A stretch of DNA of 8,233 bases from Polynucleobacter meluiroseus (GTDB taxonomy: Bacteria > Pseudomonadota > Gammaproteobacteria > Burkholderiales > Burkholderiaceae). The translations under genes were made by a program, and so were the position numbers. Every line of letters begins with the position of its first letter. The first letter of the stretch is position 1. Below, in pieces: positions 6,377 through 8,233 of the stretch. The stretch is from the NCBI GenBank assembly GCA_945867755.1, contig CAMBJN010000056.1, positions 1 to 8,233 on the forward strand, read 5' to 3'. Under the pieces are notes generated by a model. It saw only the letters and a program-made list of their open reading frames with translations. It was not told the DNA's origin and did not search any database.

Positions 6377-7159
6377 ATGCACATTCTGATCGCAAACGAT
6401 GATGGTTATCTGGCTCCTGGCTTATTGGCTTTGGTGAATGCACTTCGCCCTTTGGGCAAGATCACGGTGATTGCACCAGAGCAAAATCATAGTGGGGCAT
6501 CTAATTCATTGACATTATCTCGTCCACTCACAGTCAATCGCATGGCTGGCGGCGATAGAGATAATTTTTTGTATGTGAGCGGCACGCCAACTGATTGCGT
6601 TCATATTGCGCTCACTGGTTTATTGGATTCAAAACCTGATTTGGTGGTTTCTGGTATCAATCAAGGTGAAAACATGGGTGAAGACGTTCTTTATTCAGGT
6701 ACCGTGGCTGCTGCCATTGAGGGAGTGATGTTTGGTATTCCAGCAATTGCTTTTTCTCAGGTAGCCAAAGGTTGGGCAAGGCTGGATGATGCCGCTCAGA
6801 TCGCTAGAGATATTGTCATGCAACAGATCAGCGCGCCAGTCGATGGTGTTTTAGCTGCCGGTGAAAAGCCCACATTACTGAACGTTAATATTCCCAACCT
6901 ACCTTATGAATCTCTCAAGTCATGGCGAGTGACCAGATTGGGTAACAGGCATCACTCACAAAATGTCATCATGCAGAACAACCCACGTGGTGAACCTATT
7001 TATTGGATCGGGCCTCCAGGGGACGCAAGAGATGCCACTGAGGGAACTGATTTTCATGCGATCAATCAAGGACAGGTTTCGATCACTCCTTTGCAGTTGG
7101 ATTTATCCCATCTCAAAACCCGTGAAAAAATGATCCAGTCTCAGTGGCAGAAAAATTAA
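6377..7159 (+). CDS. surE: 5'/3'-nucleotidase SurE
   Basis: A metal-dependent phosphatase of 260 residues that removes phosphate from nucleoside 5'- and 3'-monophosphates and, in studied members, short polyphosphate. It supports stationary-phase survival. The metal site residues are visible: D8 and D9 in IANDDGYLAPG, S38 in NHSGASNSLTL, and N94 in VVSGINQGENMG. Also conserved are SGTPTDCVHIAL (67-78) and YSGTVAAAIEG. The length fits the family, with a short extra C-terminal tail. AGGA at 6369-6372 lies only 4 bases from the ATG, slightly closer than usual. The gene follows recR by 12 bases and precedes pcm by 15, so it is probably co-transcribed with both. Confidence 0.97.
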   Translation: MHILIANDDGYLAPGLLALVNALRPLGKITVIAPEQNHSGASNSLTLSRPLTVNRMAGGDRDNFLYVSGTPTDCVHIALTGLLDSKPDLVVSGINQGENMGEDVLYSGTVAAAIEGVMFGIPAIAFSQVAKGWARLDDAAQIARDIVMQQISAPVDGVLAAGEKPTLLNVNIPNLPYESLKSWRVTRLGNRHHSQNVIMQNNPRGEPIYWIGPPGDARDATEGTDFHAINQGQVSITPLQLDLSHLKTREKMIQSQWQKN

Positions 7160-7165
7160 TTTAAT

Positions 7166-7169
7166 AGGG
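7166..7169 (+). promoter_or_regulatory. Ribosome binding site supporting the GTG start of pcm
   Basis: AGGG lies 5 bases before GTG 7175. It is 23 bases from the alternative in-frame ATG at 7193, too far to serve it, and only an A-rich tract precedes that ATG. Confidence 0.5.
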
Positions 7170-7174
7170 TAGTT

Positions 7175-7831
7175 GTGGTTAAAAAAGATCCCATGTTCGA
7201 TAAGGCGCGCCTTCAATTAGCAGAAAAAGTTGCTGCTAGCGGTGTGCGCAACCGCCATGTATTGGAAGCAATCGCAACCGTACCGCGTCATGCGTTCATT
7301 GACCATGCTCTTGATGCAAGAGCCTATGAAGATTCAGCATTGCCTATTGGACATCAACAAACAATTTCAAAGCCATCAGTGGTGGCGCGCATGATTGAAC
7401 TATTGATGCGTCCAAAAAAAGACCTTGGTAAGGTCCTGGAAATTGGCACGGGTTGTGGCTATCAGGCGGCTATTTTGAGCTTGCTGGCCGAAGAGGTGTA
7501 TTCAATTGAGCGCATCAAGCCTTTGCATGAGCAGGCCAGAGCAAAACTAAGGCCTTTCAGAATTCCGAATTTGCGCTTGGTGTACGGTGATGGCATCAGA
7601 GGCTTGCCGCAAGCCGCCCCTTTTGATGGAATCATCTTGGCAGCCGCTGGTTTGGGTATCCCAGATCCATTATTAGATCAACTCGCCATTGGCGGTCGCT
7701 TGGTAGCGCCCGTGGCTAAAAATGAAGAAGAACAGCAATTGGTGGTCGTTGAGCGGGTCAGTTCTCAGCGTTATCAAAGAACGGTTCTTGAAGAAGTATT
7801 TTTTGTGCCTTTACAATCAGGTATTGTGTAA
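7175..7831 (+). CDS. pcm: Protein-L-isoaspartate O-methyltransferase
   Basis: A 218-residue SAM-dependent methyltransferase that methylates isoaspartyl residues in aged proteins so that they can revert to aspartate. The substrate-binding segment ALPIGHQQTISKP (55-67) and SAM-binding motif I VLEIGTGCGYQAA (87-99) are intact. They are followed by VYSIER and GDGIRGL...PFDGIILAAA, as expected for the fold. It is about ten residues longer than the E. coli enzyme. I use the GTG start because of the AGGG upstream; starting at ATG 7193 would remove six residues without touching any domain. The surE-pcm-nlpD order matches the conserved arrangement known from E. coli, where the three genes lead into rpoS. 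Confidence 0.96.
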   Translation: MVKKDPMFDKARLQLAEKVAASGVRNRHVLEAIATVPRHAFIDHALDARAYEDSALPIGHQQTISKPSVVARMIELLMRPKKDLGKVLEIGTGCGYQAAILSLLAEEVYSIERIKPLHEQARAKLRPFRIPNLRLVYGDGIRGLPQAAPFDGIILAAAGLGIPDPLLDQLAIGGRLVAPVAKNEEEQQLVVVERVSSQRYQRTVLEEVFFVPLQSGIV

Positions 7832-7871
7832 TTTAACTGCTATTTAATTAGTCATTGACTGCTGTGAACTT

Positions 7872-8233
7872 ATGAATTTTTCTCGTTTATTGATTGTTTC
7901 TTTGGCTATATCGACTGTTGTATTTCAGTCAGGTTGCGCCACGCGTTCAACACCTGCACCAGTGGTTGATCGTTCGGGCGGTAAGGGTGCCAGTTTAGAA
8001 CCAGTTCAGGCAGGTTTTTATCGCATCAAACGTGGCGATACCTTATTGCGAATTGCCTTGGATCATGGTCAATCACACCGTGACATTGCTGAATGGAACA
8101 ATATTGCTGACATGAATCAAATTGAAGTCGATCAAGTGATTCGTGTGGCGCCTCCAAGATCTGCCAAAGCCATGACTTCTAAAATTGAAGTCAAACAAGA
8201 AAAGCCCAGCGCAAGCAAAGATGTTGTAAAGCC
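7872..8233 (+). CDS. nlpD: NlpD-like LysM lipoprotein, N-terminal part
   Basis: The first 120 codons of a gene that runs off the right edge. The N-terminus is a signal peptide with a hydrophobic core LLIVSLAISTVVF and a lipobox-like QSGC ending at C22, so the product is probably lipidated and exported. A LysM domain with YRIKRGDTLLRIA and NNIADMNQIEVDQVIRV (about 50-92) should bind peptidoglycan, and a Lys/Ser-rich linker begins after it. In NlpD a degenerate LytM domain follows and activates the amidase AmiC during cell division; that part would lie outside the window. ATG 7872 is the first start after an in-frame TGA at 7866. No strong Shine-Dalgarno sequence is visible. The position after surE-pcm supports NlpD over other LysM lipoproteins. 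Confidence 0.88.
   Translation, partial: MNFSRLLIVSLAISTVVFQSGCATRSTPAPVVDRSGGKGASLEPVQAGFYRIKRGDTLLRIALDHGQSHRDIAEWNNIADMNQIEVDQVIRVAPPRSAKAMTSKIEVKQEKPSASKDVVK

Overview
The window looks like chromosomal DNA of a betaproteobacterium of the order Burkholderiales. Moderate base composition and the set and order of genes would suit a Polynucleobacter-like freshwater member; this is recalled from family knowledge and no search was run. There are no mobile elements, CRISPR arrays, tRNAs or rRNAs. Almost all of it is conserved housekeeping sequence, and I see no convincing unknown multi-gene system. The most unusual part is the non-coding gap between addA and dnaX.

Layout. Bases 1-78 are the last 25 codons of an AddB-type nuclease gene, which end in an iron-sulfur cysteine motif. 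The AddA helicase-nuclease gene (75-3470) overlaps it by the four bases ATGA. Together they encode a RecBCD-like double-strand-break resection enzyme. Bases 3471-3661 hold no protein gene. They contain an AT-rich inverted repeat, the 4.5S signal recognition particle RNA gene (ffs) on the minus strand at about 3527-3623, and a compact 34-bp dyad between ffs and dnaX that appears to carry two mirror-image promoters.

From 3662 to the right edge all genes run on the plus strand with short gaps: dnaX (clamp-loader tau), ybaB (nucleoid-associated protein), recR (recombination mediator), surE (survival phosphatase), pcm (protein-repair methyltransferase) and nlpD (LysM lipoprotein, cut by the window end). 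Gaps are 39, 21, 12, 15 and 40 bases, so long polycistronic transcripts are likely. The run joins the conserved dnaX-ybaB-recR replication/repair cluster directly to the conserved surE-pcm-nlpD stationary-phase/envelope cluster, which in E. coli leads into rpoS.

Functionally, the left two thirds cover DNA breakage repair (AddAB, RecR) and replication (DnaX), with an SRP RNA for membrane protein targeting between them. The right part covers nucleotide and protein damage control and cell-wall hydrolase activation. The observations most worth checking are the face-to-face ffs/dnaX promoter dyad and the prediction that dnaX is translated from a leaderless mRNA.
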